A DNA stretch of 33,716 nt from assembly GCA_019239975.1 (NCBI GenBank), contig JAFAZE010000067.1:1-33716 (forward strand), in the 5' to 3' direction. Shown piece after piece: positions 7,756 through 16,660 of the stretch; position 1 is the stretch's first letter, and every line of letters begins with the position of its first letter. The notes under the pieces were generated by a model. That model was not told the origin of the DNA, did no database searches, and was given only the letters and a program-made list of their open reading frames with translations. This DNA is from Streptosporangiaceae bacterium (lineage in GTDB: Bacteria > Actinomycetota > Actinomycetes > Streptosporangiales > Streptosporangiaceae). A program made the position numbers and the translations under genes.

Positions 7756-9983
7756 TGCGGGGCTGGATGCTCGCCGGGATCCGCCGCGGCCCCGGCCCGC
7801 TGGTCGGCACCGTGGTCGCGTCGGCCGTCGCGGCCACGCTGAGCGTCGCCGCGATATCGCTCGTGGGCGCGCACACCCCGGCGCCGGCGGGGCGGCTCGC
7901 CGCCGCCAGCGTCGTGGTGGCGGGCGACACCAGCCTCACCCTCACCCTCGGCGGCGGGCAGGACGCCCAGCGGGAGAGCGTTCCGCTGCCGGCCTACCGG
8001 GGAGTGCCCTCCTCACTGGACCGGCAGCTAGCCCAGGTACCCGGCGTGGCCACCGCGACCGGTGAGTCCGGCTTCGCCGGCGGGGCGGTGCGGCCCGGTG
8101 ACACGGACGTGGTCGCGGTCGCCGCGAAGCGCGGCGTTCCCGCGGACGTGCTCGCCCGGCGGATCCGTGCGGCCCTGCACGGAGGCCAGGGCTACACGAT
8201 CGCGACCGGCGCGGCCCGCGGCTACGTCGCGAACCTGAACGTGGCGGTCGAGCGGGCCAACGGCCGGGCGCTGGCCGAGGCGCTGATACCCCCGATCGTG
8301 ATGATCTCCCTGTTCGTGCTGGCCGCCACGACCGCGCTGGCGGTGAACCTGCGCAGGCGCAGGTTCGCGCTGCTGCGCGCGGTCGGCGCTACCCGCGGCC
8401 AGGTCCGGCGGGCGATCCTCGCCGAGCTGGCCGTGTGCGGCGTGGCCGGCGGCGCGCTCGGCTGCCTGCCCGGCGCCGCCCTGGGAGCGCTGGGCGCACA
8501 CGCGCTGGCCGCGCACCAGATGCTGCCCGCTGGGTCCGCCGCGTGGCTGAGCCCATGGCTGCTGGCTATCGCCTGCGGCACGAGCGCCATCGTTGCCGCG
8601 CTGAGCGGGCAGATCGCCGCGCGCCGCGCGGGCCGGACGTCGCCCGCGCAGGCGCTGCGCGAGACCGCCGCCGAACGCAAGTGGCCGCACCCGGTCCGGG
8701 TAGCGCTCGGCCTCGCCGCGGCGGGCGGCGCGGGAACCCTGACGGCGCTCACGCTCGGCCAGAAGAGCCCCGCCGGCCAGCTCGCGCTGGCGTTCCCGCT
8801 GCTGCTGGTGTGCATGCTGTCCGTGGCCCTGCTCGGCCCGGTCCTGGTGGCGTTCGCGGCCTGGCTCGCCAGGCCGCTGCGGGCCGCCGGGGGGCCGTCG
8901 GCCAGGCTCGCGCTGGCCGCCATCTCCGCCCAGCCGCGCCGTACGGCCTCGGCCGTGATACCGGTGGCCATGGCGGTCGCCCTGGTGGGCAGCGTCTACT
9001 TCGCCAACGCCTCCATCGGCCGCGCCACCGCCGCCCAGGCGACGAGCACCATGACGGCCGGTCACGTGATCTCGGGGGCGAACCTCACCGCCGCGACCCT
9101 GCGGCAGGTACGTGCGCTGCCCGGGGTGCGCGCCGCGGCCGGGGTGGCGCCGGTCAGCGTGGCGGCGACCGACCCGGACCTGGAACAGGTCTCCGGCGAG
9201 GCCGTCGCGGGTGGCCCGCTCGGCCGGGTGCTGGACCTCGGCGTGACCGCCGGCGGCCTCGCGGCGCCCCGTCCCGGGCAGATCGCGGTGAGCGTGCTGG
9301 AGGCGGGTCCGGGGGTGCTGGGCGTGCACACCGGATCGCGGGTCACCGTGTACCTGCCGGACGGCACGCCGTACCGGGCCACGGTCAGCGCCATCTACGC
9401 CCGCTCGCTGGCGTTCGGCGACGTGCTGATCCCGGCGGCGGTGGCGGCGGGTCACACCGGCGCGCCGCCCGGCTTCACGCAGATCCTGGTCAGCGGCGGC
9501 ACACCCGCGGAACTCGCCGCGCTGATCGCCCACCACCCCGGGCTGCGCGTGGCCAGCCGAAGCGTCGCCAACGCTCAGTCCGAGCAGGCCGCCGGCCAGA
9601 ACAGCTTCGGCGATGACCTCATCCTCGGCGTGGTCGCCTCGCTGGCGGCCGTCGCGCTGGTGAACACCCTGGTTGTGGCCACCGTTGAGCGGCGGCGCGT
9701 GCTGCGGCTGCTCGGCCGCGTCGGCGCGACCCGCGGCCAGGCGGCCGCCGTGTTCGGCTGGCACGCGCTGTTCGTCACCGTGACGGGGCTGGCCGCGGGC
9801 GTGGGCGCCGGCGCGGTCACGCTGCTCACGGTCACCAGGGCCGCCACCGGTTCCTGGGCCCCGTTCATTCCGCTCGCTCCCGCCGCCGGGCTCGCCGCGG
9901 CGGTGGCCGCGCTCACCGCGGGCGCCGTCATGATCCCGTTCCGCGCGATGTCCCGCCGCGAGCCGACCCTCGCCGGCGGCTGA
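7755..9983 (+). CDS. FtsX-family ABC transporter permease
   Basis: This is a 742-residue membrane protein with the duplicated FtsX arrangement. There is one N-terminal membrane segment (about 13-35), an extracytoplasmic stretch, then a first FtsX core. That core contains LIPPIVMISLFVLAATTALA followed by RRRFALLRAVGATRGQVRRAI. After a central hydrophobic group and a second extracytoplasmic region (about 430-610), a second FtsX core follows with LGVVASLAAVALVNTLVVAT and RRRVLRLLGRVGATRGQAAAV. The repeated 'R-L-GATRGQ' loop after the first helix of each core is the family's coupling helix to the ATPase. With the preceding ATPase it forms an export or mechanotransmission system, often for peptides, antibiotics or lipoproteins; cargo is not evident. 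The start ATG overlaps the ATPase stop. Confidence 0.92.
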   Translation: MRGWMLAGIRRGPGPLVGTVVASAVAATLSVAAISLVGAHTPAPAGRLAAASVVVAGDTSLTLTLGGGQDAQRESVPLPAYRGVPSSLDRQLAQVPGVATATGESGFAGGAVRPGDTDVVAVAAKRGVPADVLARRIRAALHGGQGYTIATGAARGYVANLNVAVERANGRALAEALIPPIVMISLFVLAATTALAVNLRRRRFALLRAVGATRGQVRRAILAELAVCGVAGGALGCLPGAALGALGAHALAAHQMLPAGSAAWLSPWLLAIACGTSAIVAALSGQIAARRAGRTSPAQALRETAAERKWPHPVRVALGLAAAGGAGTLTALTLGQKSPAGQLALAFPLLLVCMLSVALLGPVLVAFAAWLARPLRAAGGPSARLALAAISAQPRRTASAVIPVAMAVALVGSVYFANASIGRATAAQATSTMTAGHVISGANLTAATLRQVRALPGVRAAAGVAPVSVAATDPDLEQVSGEAVAGGPLGRVLDLGVTAGGLAAPRPGQIAVSVLEAGPGVLGVHTGSRVTVYLPDGTPYRATVSAIYARSLAFGDVLIPAAVAAGHTGAPPGFTQILVSGGTPAELAALIAHHPGLRVASRSVANAQSEQAAGQNSFGDDLILGVVASLAAVALVNTLVVATVERRRVLRLLGRVGATRGQAAAVFGWHALFVTVTGLAAGVGAGAVTLLTVTRAATGSWAPFIPLAPAAGLAAAVAALTAGAVMIPFRAMSRREPTLAGG

Positions 9984-10012
9984 GCTGAATCTGTGCGGGC
10001 GTCCTAATGTAG

Positions 10013-10993
10013 TCAGCCGTTGCCGAACGGCACCCGAACCCACTCGCGTCCGGAGGAAGCCTTGTCCGACCAGGCGATCCGGGCGTATCCGGTGGACGGC
10101 TCGGTGTGATATGGGCTGGCCACGGCGGGCCCGAAGGCGGGCGGCTGCTCATAGTCAGTGACTCCCATATGCCCGTCAACGCTCCACACCAGTTCTGGCA
10201 CCCAGGTGCAATCGCAATGCCTGGATGCGACGGTTATCTCGAATTCCTGCGGGTCGTTCTCGGACACGGAATAAGGAAAATTAGTATGCTCGCCCTTATC
10301 AGGCACCACGTGCGGAACCTGGTCATCGAGTGACGCACGGAACACGTGCGCCAGAACAACTCCGCCGCATCCGGCCGGCGTCTCGAGTTTCACCACTGTC
10401 GCGGCGTCCCGCGCAGGTGCGGGCAGCCGGCGGATGACTTTGATCCGGATGTCGTAAAGGATGGCGGTGTGACCCGGGCTCGCCTGGACCACCAGCCCGA
10501 GGGCGGTCGAGTCGGGATCGGCCTCGTTATCGTACTGGACGTCTTCCTGCGCCGCGGCCGCGGCGCCGTCCGCGGGGGGCGCCGGCGGCCGGAGCCGCCC
10601 GGGTGGAACGTTGACGACCATAGGCCCGCAGCCTCCGTCACCCGCGGGATCCAGCATGAGCCCGGCCGCCGCGGCCTGCGAAACGGAATAGCGACGGCCC
10701 CCTGTTACGAGTGAGTGCGGGACGCGGCCCCCGGCCACGCTCACCAGCGGCTCAGTTCGGTGCGGTACCGCCTTACCTGCCAGCCAGTTCAGCCCGCCGG
10801 TGAGCCACGCCGTCACGGCGGCCAGCGCTGCCGCGCCCATGACACCCGCGGCCTTTACCCGGGCTCGCGCCCACCACGACCGCGGTTCGGCCTGACGTCT
10901 GGCTCGCGGTGAGCCACGCCGCTTCCGCGCACCATGATCAAAATCATTCCGGTTGGCAGGCCGTGCGGCCTGGTTATGGCGCTTACGTGACAC
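10013..10993 (-). CDS. Membrane-anchored protein of unknown function
   Basis: I do not recognise a characterised family. The 326-residue product has a very basic cytoplasmic head (about residues 1-45, many R/K), one hydrophobic segment near 47-68 (VKAAGVMGAAALAAVTAWLT) and an extracytoplasmic region with little charge. That region includes paired cysteines in RHCDCTWVPELVWSVDG and earlier single cysteines in the GCGPMVV and PAGCGG segments, so disulfides are possible. The topology resembles actinobacterial C-terminal sensor-like regions found behind helix-turn-helix domains, but no DNA-binding domain is seen. The start is a GTG with AAGGG about 6 bases upstream. It converges on the permease gene, 29 bp apart. 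Confidence 0.7.
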   Translation of the reverse strand: MSRKRHNQAARPANRNDFDHGARKRRGSPRARRQAEPRSWWARARVKAAGVMGAAALAAVTAWLTGGLNWLAGKAVPHRTEPLVSVAGGRVPHSLVTGGRRYSVSQAAAAGLMLDPAGDGGCGPMVVNVPPGRLRPPAPPADGAAAAAQEDVQYDNEADPDSTALGLVVQASPGHTAILYDIRIKVIRRLPAPARDAATVVKLETPAGCGGVVLAHVFRASLDDQVPHVVPDKGEHTNFPYSVSENDPQEFEITVASRHCDCTWVPELVWSVDGHMGVTDYEQPPAFGPAVASPYHTEPSTGYARIAWSDKASSGREWVRVPFGNG

Positions 10994-11179
10994 GGCACCC
11001 TTGCCTGCGGCTCGTCGCGGATATTCACCGGCCGGATGCAGCCATGATCGTTTATGGCCGCCAGATCTCTATGTCTATCAGCGCCCCACCGTAATGACAG
11101 CATTATCGGCGTTTTGCTGTATGCGATCAATACCGTGAGGCTCACGGCAGCGGGAGTGCCCGCTCCCGAATGCGCCCCC

Positions 11180-11269
11180 GCGTTTCCGCGATCACGGCCA
11201 CCAGCAAGGCCCAACCATGATCACGGCGATCTAGGGGTCGCATACGACCTCACGTTTCCGCGATCATGG
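11180..11269. repeat. Direct repeat of CGTTTCCGCGATCAyGG, 72 bp apart, in the 0.5-kb gap before the GH20 gene
   Basis: The motif occurs at 11181-11197 and 11253-11269 (one variable base). A related CCATGATCACGGCGATC lies between them, so the segment is rich in TGATCA-centred palindromes. The whole gap from 10994 to 11494 contains this segment, the GH20 promoter and nothing else I can support. The pattern suggests an intergenic repeat family or a set of protein-binding sites. Confidence 0.4.
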
Positions 11270-11404
11270 GGCGCTGGTGCTTAAGGTACTCGAGGTGTGG
11301 TGAGGATGGGACTGTAGTGGCAATTGGCACCGGCGCGATGCAGGCCCGGCAGAACGAGCCGGGCACGACCAGCACGATCGCTTCGGGTACCTCCTGGTAC
11401 GGGC

Positions 11405-11433
11405 TTGACCCGTGTCGCCCGCGCCGGTAGCGT
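11405..11433 (+). promoter_or_regulatory. Predicted vegetative-type promoter of the GH20 gene
   Basis: TTGACC (11405-11410) is separated by 17 bp from TAGCGT (11428-11433), close to the actinobacterial housekeeping consensus. The predicted start near 11440 leaves a leader of about 55 bases before the ATG at 11495, which has GAGG 8 bases upstream. Confidence 0.45.
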
Positions 11434-11494
11434 CCGCCTTGCCCTGGCCTGGCGCGGCCGGTTGCGCCGGCCCTGACGCACCGAGGCAGCCGAC

Positions 11495-13585
11495 ATGCAA
11501 CGAAGCTTGTTTCTCCCCGCGACGCTCGTCTCAACGGCACTGGTGATGGGCGCGGTCACCGCCGCGGGCGGCATGACCGCCAGCGCGGCGCCCGGCCGGA
11601 CAGCGCCCGGCCTGACGGCGGACGGCCGGACGGCGGCCGCCGCGGCGGTCAGCCTGTCCGTCGTGCCGAAGCCGGCGTCCGCGACCGCCGGAAGCGGCCG
11701 GTTCACGCTCACCCGGGGTGCCCGGATCGTGGCGGCGCCCGGCGCCCAGGCCTCCGCCGAACTGTCCGTCGCCGCCGACCTGGCCGCCTATCTGCGCCCG
11801 GCGACCGGCTACCGGCTGCCCACGGTCACCGGCACGCCGCGGCCGGGCGATGTCGTGCTGAAGATCGGCGATCCCGGGACGCTCAGAGCCGGCCAGCAGG
11901 CCGAGGGCTACCAGCTCGACACCACGGCGTCGAGCGCGACGATCGAGGCGCCGGCCGCACACGGGCTGTACGACGGCATACAGACGTTCCGCCAGCTGCT
12001 GCCCGCCTGGATCAGCAGCCCGGCGGTTCTGCCGGGGCCGTGGACGGCGCCGGCGGTCCGCATCACCGACTATCCCCGCTACGGCTACCGGGGCGTGCTG
12101 CTCGACATAGCACGGCACTACGAGTCCCCGTCCGCGGTGGAGAAGCTCATCAGCCAGGTCGCCGCGTACAAGATCGACGTATTTCACCTGCATCTGAGCG
12201 ACGACCAGGGCTTCCGGCTCGCGATCAACGGCTTCCCGAGGCTGACCAGCATCGGCAGCACCGGCTCGGTCGGGACCGGCGGCAGGCTGGTGGACCCCGG
12301 CGGCTTCTGGACGCAGGCTCAGTACAGGGCCGTGGTGGCCGACGCGGCGGCGCACTTCATCACCGTCGTACCCGAAGTCGACTCACCCGGCCACAACAAC
12401 GCCATCATCATGTCCGAGTACGGTGACACCCGTAACCCGGCGCTGCCGGCCAGCCCGCACGGCATCAACTGCAGCCAGAACAACCCGCCGCGATGGGACT
12501 ACACCGAGGACGTCGGCTACAGCGCGCTGTGCCCGGGCAGCCCGGACACCTGGGCGATCATGAGGGCAATCATCGGCCAGCTCACCGCCGCCACCCCCGG
12601 CCCGTACTACGACCTCGGCGGTGACGAGGTGCCCGCGTCGCTGCTCAGCGCGTCGCGGTACGCCGCGTTCATCAACAGGGAAACGGGCATCGTCACCGGG
12701 CACCACAAGACCGTCATGGGCTGGGCGGACATCGCCGGCCAGGGAACCAGGCCGCCGGCGGGCTCGGTCGCCGAGTACTGGCAGCCCGCCGCGGGCAGTG
12801 CGCCGGGAACGGAGACCGGCCGCGAGGCCGTCGCCAAGCACATGAAGATCGTGATGGCGCCCGCCAACCACACCTACCTCGACCAGAAGTACGTCGTGAC
12901 CGCCCAGTCCAGCGTGCCACCGTCGCTGGGAATGAACTGGGCCTGCCCGCAGGGCTGCGACACCGACAGCGCCTACGACTGGGATCCCGGCACGTTCGTC
13001 AGCGGCGTCACCGACCGCAACGTCATCGGCGTGGAAGGCGACATGTGGGGCGAGACCGTCCCGAACCTGTCCGACGTCGACTACATGGTGTTCCCGCGGC
13101 TGCTCGCCGTGGCGGAAGTCGCCTGGTCGCCGCCCGCCCGGCGGACCGCCGCCAGCCCCGCGTACCGCGATTTCCTGCGGCGCCTGGCCGCGCAGGGCGC
13201 CCGCCTCCAGGCGGGCAGGGTGAACTTCTACCCCTCCACCGAGGTGCCGTGGTCGCTGGACATCACGGGAACCACGGTCACCGCCAGCGCCCGCGGCCAG
13301 GTGGACGGGCCCCTCGCCACGCTGTCGGCACCGGGCTTCCCGGCCAGCACGCTCACCATGTGCGATCCCTCGCTCGGCATCGGGTGCACGATCAACTGGG
13401 GCGACGGGAGCAGCACGACCGGCGACGTGACCGGCACCAATGCCACCGGCACCCATGTGAACAGCCTGTACGTCATCTTCGGCCAGCACACCTACGCGCA
13501 CCGCGGCACCTACCACGGCACGGTCACGGCCAGCGCGGGCAGCGCCGCACCGGTCAGCGCGGGATTCACCGTGCGCTGGCCGTGA
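11495..13585 (+). CDS. Secreted GH20 beta-N-acetylhexosaminidase with PKD-like C-terminus
   Basis: This is a 696-residue exported enzyme. A Sec signal peptide covers about 1-31 and ends in TASAA. The GH20b domain (about 55-180) contains SLSVVPKPAS and AEGYQLDT. The GH20 catalytic barrel (about 190-540) starts with YGYRGVLLDIARHY and carries VAAYKIDVFHLHLSDDQGFRL, VPEVDSPGHNNA and the catalytic Asp-Glu pair D377-E378 in YYDLGGDEVP. GH20 enzymes use substrate-assisted catalysis, with the Glu as acid/base and the Asp orienting the substrate acetamido group. They release terminal GlcNAc or GalNAc, typically from chitin oligosaccharides. The last ~110 residues include CTINWGDGSSTTGDV and HTYAHRGTYHGTVTAS, a PKD-like beta domain. 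It opens the glycosidase cluster and converges on the GH51 gene through a stem-loop. Confidence 0.93.
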   Translation: MQRSLFLPATLVSTALVMGAVTAAGGMTASAAPGRTAPGLTADGRTAAAAAVSLSVVPKPASATAGSGRFTLTRGARIVAAPGAQASAELSVAADLAAYLRPATGYRLPTVTGTPRPGDVVLKIGDPGTLRAGQQAEGYQLDTTASSATIEAPAAHGLYDGIQTFRQLLPAWISSPAVLPGPWTAPAVRITDYPRYGYRGVLLDIARHYESPSAVEKLISQVAAYKIDVFHLHLSDDQGFRLAINGFPRLTSIGSTGSVGTGGRLVDPGGFWTQAQYRAVVADAAAHFITVVPEVDSPGHNNAIIMSEYGDTRNPALPASPHGINCSQNNPPRWDYTEDVGYSALCPGSPDTWAIMRAIIGQLTAATPGPYYDLGGDEVPASLLSASRYAAFINRETGIVTGHHKTVMGWADIAGQGTRPPAGSVAEYWQPAAGSAPGTETGREAVAKHMKIVMAPANHTYLDQKYVVTAQSSVPPSLGMNWACPQGCDTDSAYDWDPGTFVSGVTDRNVIGVEGDMWGETVPNLSDVDYMVFPRLLAVAEVAWSPPARRTAASPAYRDFLRRLAAQGARLQAGRVNFYPSTEVPWSLDITGTTVTASARGQVDGPLATLSAPGFPASTLTMCDPSLGIGCTINWGDGSSTTGDVTGTNATGTHVNSLYVIFGQHTYAHRGTYHGTVTASAGSAAPVSAGFTVRWP

Positions 13586-13642
13586 CAAGCCTTCCGGCGC
13601 CCGCCACGCATGGACGTGGCGCCGTGAGTGCGAAGGGTGCGG

Positions 13643-13690
13643 CCACCGCCCGTTCGGAAAAACCATTTGATCAAGCCGAACGGGACGTGG
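13643..13690. terminator. Bidirectional stem-loop between convergent GH20 and GH51 genes
   Basis: Arms at 13643-13657 and 13676-13690 pair over 15 bp with two mismatches. The inner CCCGTTCGG/CCGAACGGG is a perfect 9-bp stem around an A/T-rich 18-base loop. The position midway between two convergent stop codons suits a shared terminator; there is no strong T-tract on either side, as is common in high-GC actinomycetes. Confidence 0.6.
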
Positions 13691-13729
13691 TGCCCCGTGC
13701 GGGCCCCGGCTTTTCCCGGCGGGCGGGTG

Positions 13730-16384
13730 TTATCGCCTGCCCAGGGTCACGACGGTGAGCGAGCTGGGGGGCACCTGGTAGCCGAAGACGCCGCCCGCGC
13801 CGTGCAGGGCTGAGCGGCTGGGCACGATCGCGTCCGGGCTGGCCAGAGTGTTGCCGGCCTGCGGGTCGCCGGTGAGCACCTCGATGCCCGCGCCCGCGGC
13901 CTTCCGGCCGGTGAACGTCAGCTGGACGGGCACGCTCCGCGTGGCCGGGTTGACGATCTTCAGGTAGACACGGCCGGAGCGGCTGTCGATGGTCGCCGAG
14001 CAGTACAGGCCGGTGGCGCTGGCGGTGACCGGGAGGACCTTGTCGCCGACGTTGCTGGCGAACATCCGCTGGACCCAGTACGAGGTCGAGCCGAAGCTGC
14101 GGATCTGGTCGAAGCCGATCAGGTCGGGGTTCCACTGGGTGTGGCCGACGTTGGCGAACAGCGGGGCGTAGGAGCTCATGTGGACGATGTCGGAGTTGCG
14201 CTCTATTCCGGTCATGAACGCGGCCTCGCCGATGGAGTTGCCGAGCAGGCCGGTCGGCAGCGATCCCGCGCCTGCCGTTGCCGCGTACTCGCCCACGAAC
14301 ACCAGCGGGCCGCTGCGGTCGTAGTTGTCGTACATGGTGGACGCCTGCTCGAAGAACGACGCGTCGCTGTAGTAGTGCTGGTCGATGATGTCCATCGGGC
14401 GGCTGGTCACCGGGGTGGTGGCGATGAGCTTGACCTGGGGGTAGGCGCCCTTGATGGCGTCGTAGAACATCGGGTAACGGTAGGCGTTGTAGCTGCCGGT
14501 GCTGTCGAAGAAGTCCTCGTTGCCGATCTCCAGGTAGGGGACGGGGAACGGTTCCGGGTGCCCGTCGGCGGCCCGCCGCGCCCCCCAGGTGGACGTGACG
14601 GGGCCGGTCACGTACTCGATCAGGTCGAGCGCGTCCTGGACGTACGGCCCCAGGCTGGCCTGGGGCACCACGGTGCCGTTCAGGGTGTACCCGGCCCACG
14701 TTCCGATGACCGGCGTGGCACCGAGATCCTCGGCGAGCTGGAGGAATTCCAGCAGGCCGAGCCCGTCGTCGGACCAGTAGCCCCAGGCGGAGTTCAGGTG
14801 CCCGGGACGTTCCCAGACCGGGCCGATCGTCTGCTTCCAGTTCCAGCGCGTGTCGATCGTGCTTCCCTCGAGGTAGTTGCCGCCGGGGAAGCGGATGATC
14901 TTGGGGTGTATGTCCTCGAGCAGCTCCACCAGGTCCGGGCGCAGCCCGTTCCGCCGGTTCTTGTAGGTGGGCGGGAACAGGGACACCACCTGCAGCCAGA
15001 GCGACGCGCCGTCCGGCACGCGGGCGGGATGGGCGCCGCGGTTGTCGATGCCGATGACGAACCGGTTGCCCGTTGACGCCGTGACCCCGCGCGGCACCCG
15101 GAGCGTGGTCGTGAACCGCTTCCAGCTCGAGTCCAGGTCGTGCACCTGGGCGGAGGCGTAGGCCCGCGATCCGTCCTGTGACTCGAGGCTGACGGTGAGC
15201 GGCCCGCCGAAATCCTCGCTGGCCCTGGCGAAGAAGGACACCCGGTAGGTCCGGCCGGGAACGACCGGCACGCCGAAGTAGCCGCCGTTCGCCATGCCGG
15301 CCCGCTGGCCGGCCCGGAGGGACCGCACGTCGAGCCGCAGCGACCTGGTCAGCTCGTCGTTCAGCGGCGCGCTGGTGTCCAGCACCGCGGTCACCCCGGC
15401 GCCGCCGTCCGCGACCGGCGTCCAGTCGGTGGCGACGAGCTTGATCGCCGCGTTCCGGTTGTGGCCGGAGGAGTCGGCCGCGACGTCGCCCCTGGCCTCG
15501 TCGAACCGGTACCAGGCGACGTCGCCGCCGCCCGCCGAGCCGCCGGCGGAGGTCAGCAGCGAGCCGACCTCGGCGGCGGTCAGCGCCCTGCTGTAGATCT
15601 GGAACTCGTCGACGGTCCCGTTCAGGTAGGGGTCGGGCCACTGTGACTTGCCGATGTAGTTCTGCGTCGTCGGGCCCAGGCTGGTGGGGTTGAGCGTCAT
15701 CGCGGTGTTCGTGGCCACCGCCACGCCGTTGACGTACAGGGTCCCCGTGGTGCCCGACAGGGTGACGGCCAGGTGACTCCAGGCGTTCAGCGGGAGCGGC
15801 GACGGCGCGTTCAGCTGCTGTTCGTTTCCGTTGCTGTTCACCGTGAGGGCGAACCGGGGGTTGCCGGTTCCGCCGGCCGCGACGGTCATGAACATGTAGA
15901 TGTTCTCGCCGTCGCCGAAGTCGAACACCCGCGACCAGGTGGCGAGCGAGGACGGGTTCACCCACGCCGCGACGGTGAAGTCGGTGAGCCCGCTGACGAT
16001 GCCCTGCGGCAGCAGCACGTACTGCACCTGGCTGCCGCCGCCCAGCTGCAGGGCGGTGCCGAACTTGCCGGGCACCCGCGGGATGTCGGCGGGCGCGTAC
16101 CACCGCACCGGGGTCGCCGGGTCCATGAACGCCCGGTTGCGGATCAGCTCCGCGTACAGCCCGCCGACGCCGCCGTAGTTGATCTCCTCGAAGAAGATGC
16201 CGTACAGGTCCGGGCTGACCGCGTGACCCGGGTGAGCGGTGTCCACCGTCAGGGTCAGCGGCGCGGTGGCCGCCCTCGCCGCGGGAGCCCTGACGGACTC
16301 GGCCGCCGGCAGCGCCGCCGCGCCGAGAATGCCGAGCGCCGTGCCGCGCAGTACCGAACGCCTGGTGAGTCCCTGCTCGCTCAC
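13730..16384 (-). CDS. TAT-exported GH51 alpha-L-arabinofuranosidase with inserted LamG-like and CBM4-like modules
   Basis: This is an 884-residue enzyme. The GTG start (16384) follows GGGAG by 8 bases, and the N-terminus VSEQGLTRRSVLRGTALG is a twin-arginine signal. The plant/fungal-type GH51 start (SPDLYGIFFEEINYGGVGGLYAELIRNRAF) is followed by an insertion. That insertion is a LamG/concanavalin-like module (about 100-280; FTVAAWVNPS, GTLYVNGVAVATN, GTVDEFQIYSRALTAAEV), then a CBM4_9-like stretch (YRVSFFARASEDFGG). GH51 resumes at IIRFPGGNYLEGSTIDTRWNWK, with acid/base E623 in LEIGNED and nucleophile E699 in FVGEYAA. The C-terminal beta-sandwich ends in TVVTLGRR. It should remove terminal arabinofuranosyl groups from arabinan or arabinoxylan outside the cell. 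The promoter carries a LacI-type operator. Confidence 0.92.
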   Translation of the reverse strand: MSEQGLTRRSVLRGTALGILGAAALPAAESVRAPAARAATAPLTLTVDTAHPGHAVSPDLYGIFFEEINYGGVGGLYAELIRNRAFMDPATPVRWYAPADIPRVPGKFGTALQLGGGSQVQYVLLPQGIVSGLTDFTVAAWVNPSSLATWSRVFDFGDGENIYMFMTVAAGGTGNPRFALTVNSNGNEQQLNAPSPLPLNAWSHLAVTLSGTTGTLYVNGVAVATNTAMTLNPTSLGPTTQNYIGKSQWPDPYLNGTVDEFQIYSRALTAAEVGSLLTSAGGSAGGGDVAWYRFDEARGDVAADSSGHNRNAAIKLVATDWTPVADGGAGVTAVLDTSAPLNDELTRSLRLDVRSLRAGQRAGMANGGYFGVPVVPGRTYRVSFFARASEDFGGPLTVSLESQDGSRAYASAQVHDLDSSWKRFTTTLRVPRGVTASTGNRFVIGIDNRGAHPARVPDGASLWLQVVSLFPPTYKNRRNGLRPDLVELLEDIHPKIIRFPGGNYLEGSTIDTRWNWKQTIGPVWERPGHLNSAWGYWSDDGLGLLEFLQLAEDLGATPVIGTWAGYTLNGTVVPQASLGPYVQDALDLIEYVTGPVTSTWGARRAADGHPEPFPVPYLEIGNEDFFDSTGSYNAYRYPMFYDAIKGAYPQVKLIATTPVTSRPMDIIDQHYYSDASFFEQASTMYDNYDRSGPLVFVGEYAATAGAGSLPTGLLGNSIGEAAFMTGIERNSDIVHMSSYAPLFANVGHTQWNPDLIGFDQIRSFGSTSYWVQRMFASNVGDKVLPVTASATGLYCSATIDSRSGRVYLKIVNPATRSVPVQLTFTGRKAAGAGIEVLTGDPQAGNTLASPDAIVPSRSALHGAGGVFGYQVPPSSLTVVTLGRR

Positions 16385-16453
16385 TGTCTCATCTCCCGGT
16401 GGTGTCGGGTGCGCACGAGTTCCGCGGTGCGCCTGCTGCACAAGAGCCTGGGG

Positions 16454-16483
16454 TTGTTAGCGCTAACATTCAGACATCCACAA
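16454..16483 (-). promoter_or_regulatory. GH51 promoter with overlapping LacI-type operator
   Basis: On the minus strand TTGTGG (16483-16478) and TAACAA (16459-16454) are 18 bp apart and give a plausible promoter. A perfect 14-bp palindrome TGTTAGCGCTAACA with the central CG of LacI/GalR-family sites covers the -10 box at 16455-16468, so bound repressor would block transcription. A half site GCTAACC lies just upstream at 16490-16496. No LacI-family gene is present in the window. Confidence 0.65.
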
Positions 16484-16660
16484 CCGGATGCTAACCTTTA
16501 TCACCAAAGCTGCAAGTGCTGACCGCCAGAAATTTTGCCGCCGGGATTCGCCGGGCGGCAGGGCGCGAGCATGGATGCGGCCGCGAGCCCGCTATGGCCG
16601 GCCCGATGACACCTTCATGCCGTACGGAACCGGGGAGGCCCTTCGGCGCATCTATAGGGT

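Noticed and set aside
8028..10043. Long minus-strand open frame opposite the FtsX permease
   Set aside because: Composition typical of a shadow frame; the permease motifs on the plus strand explain the coding signal.
11250..11540. Minus-strand frame ending in LEYLKHQRPMIAET
   Set aside because: The composition is less biased than most shadows, but it has no start signal, overlaps the GH20 promoter and start, and matches no family I know.
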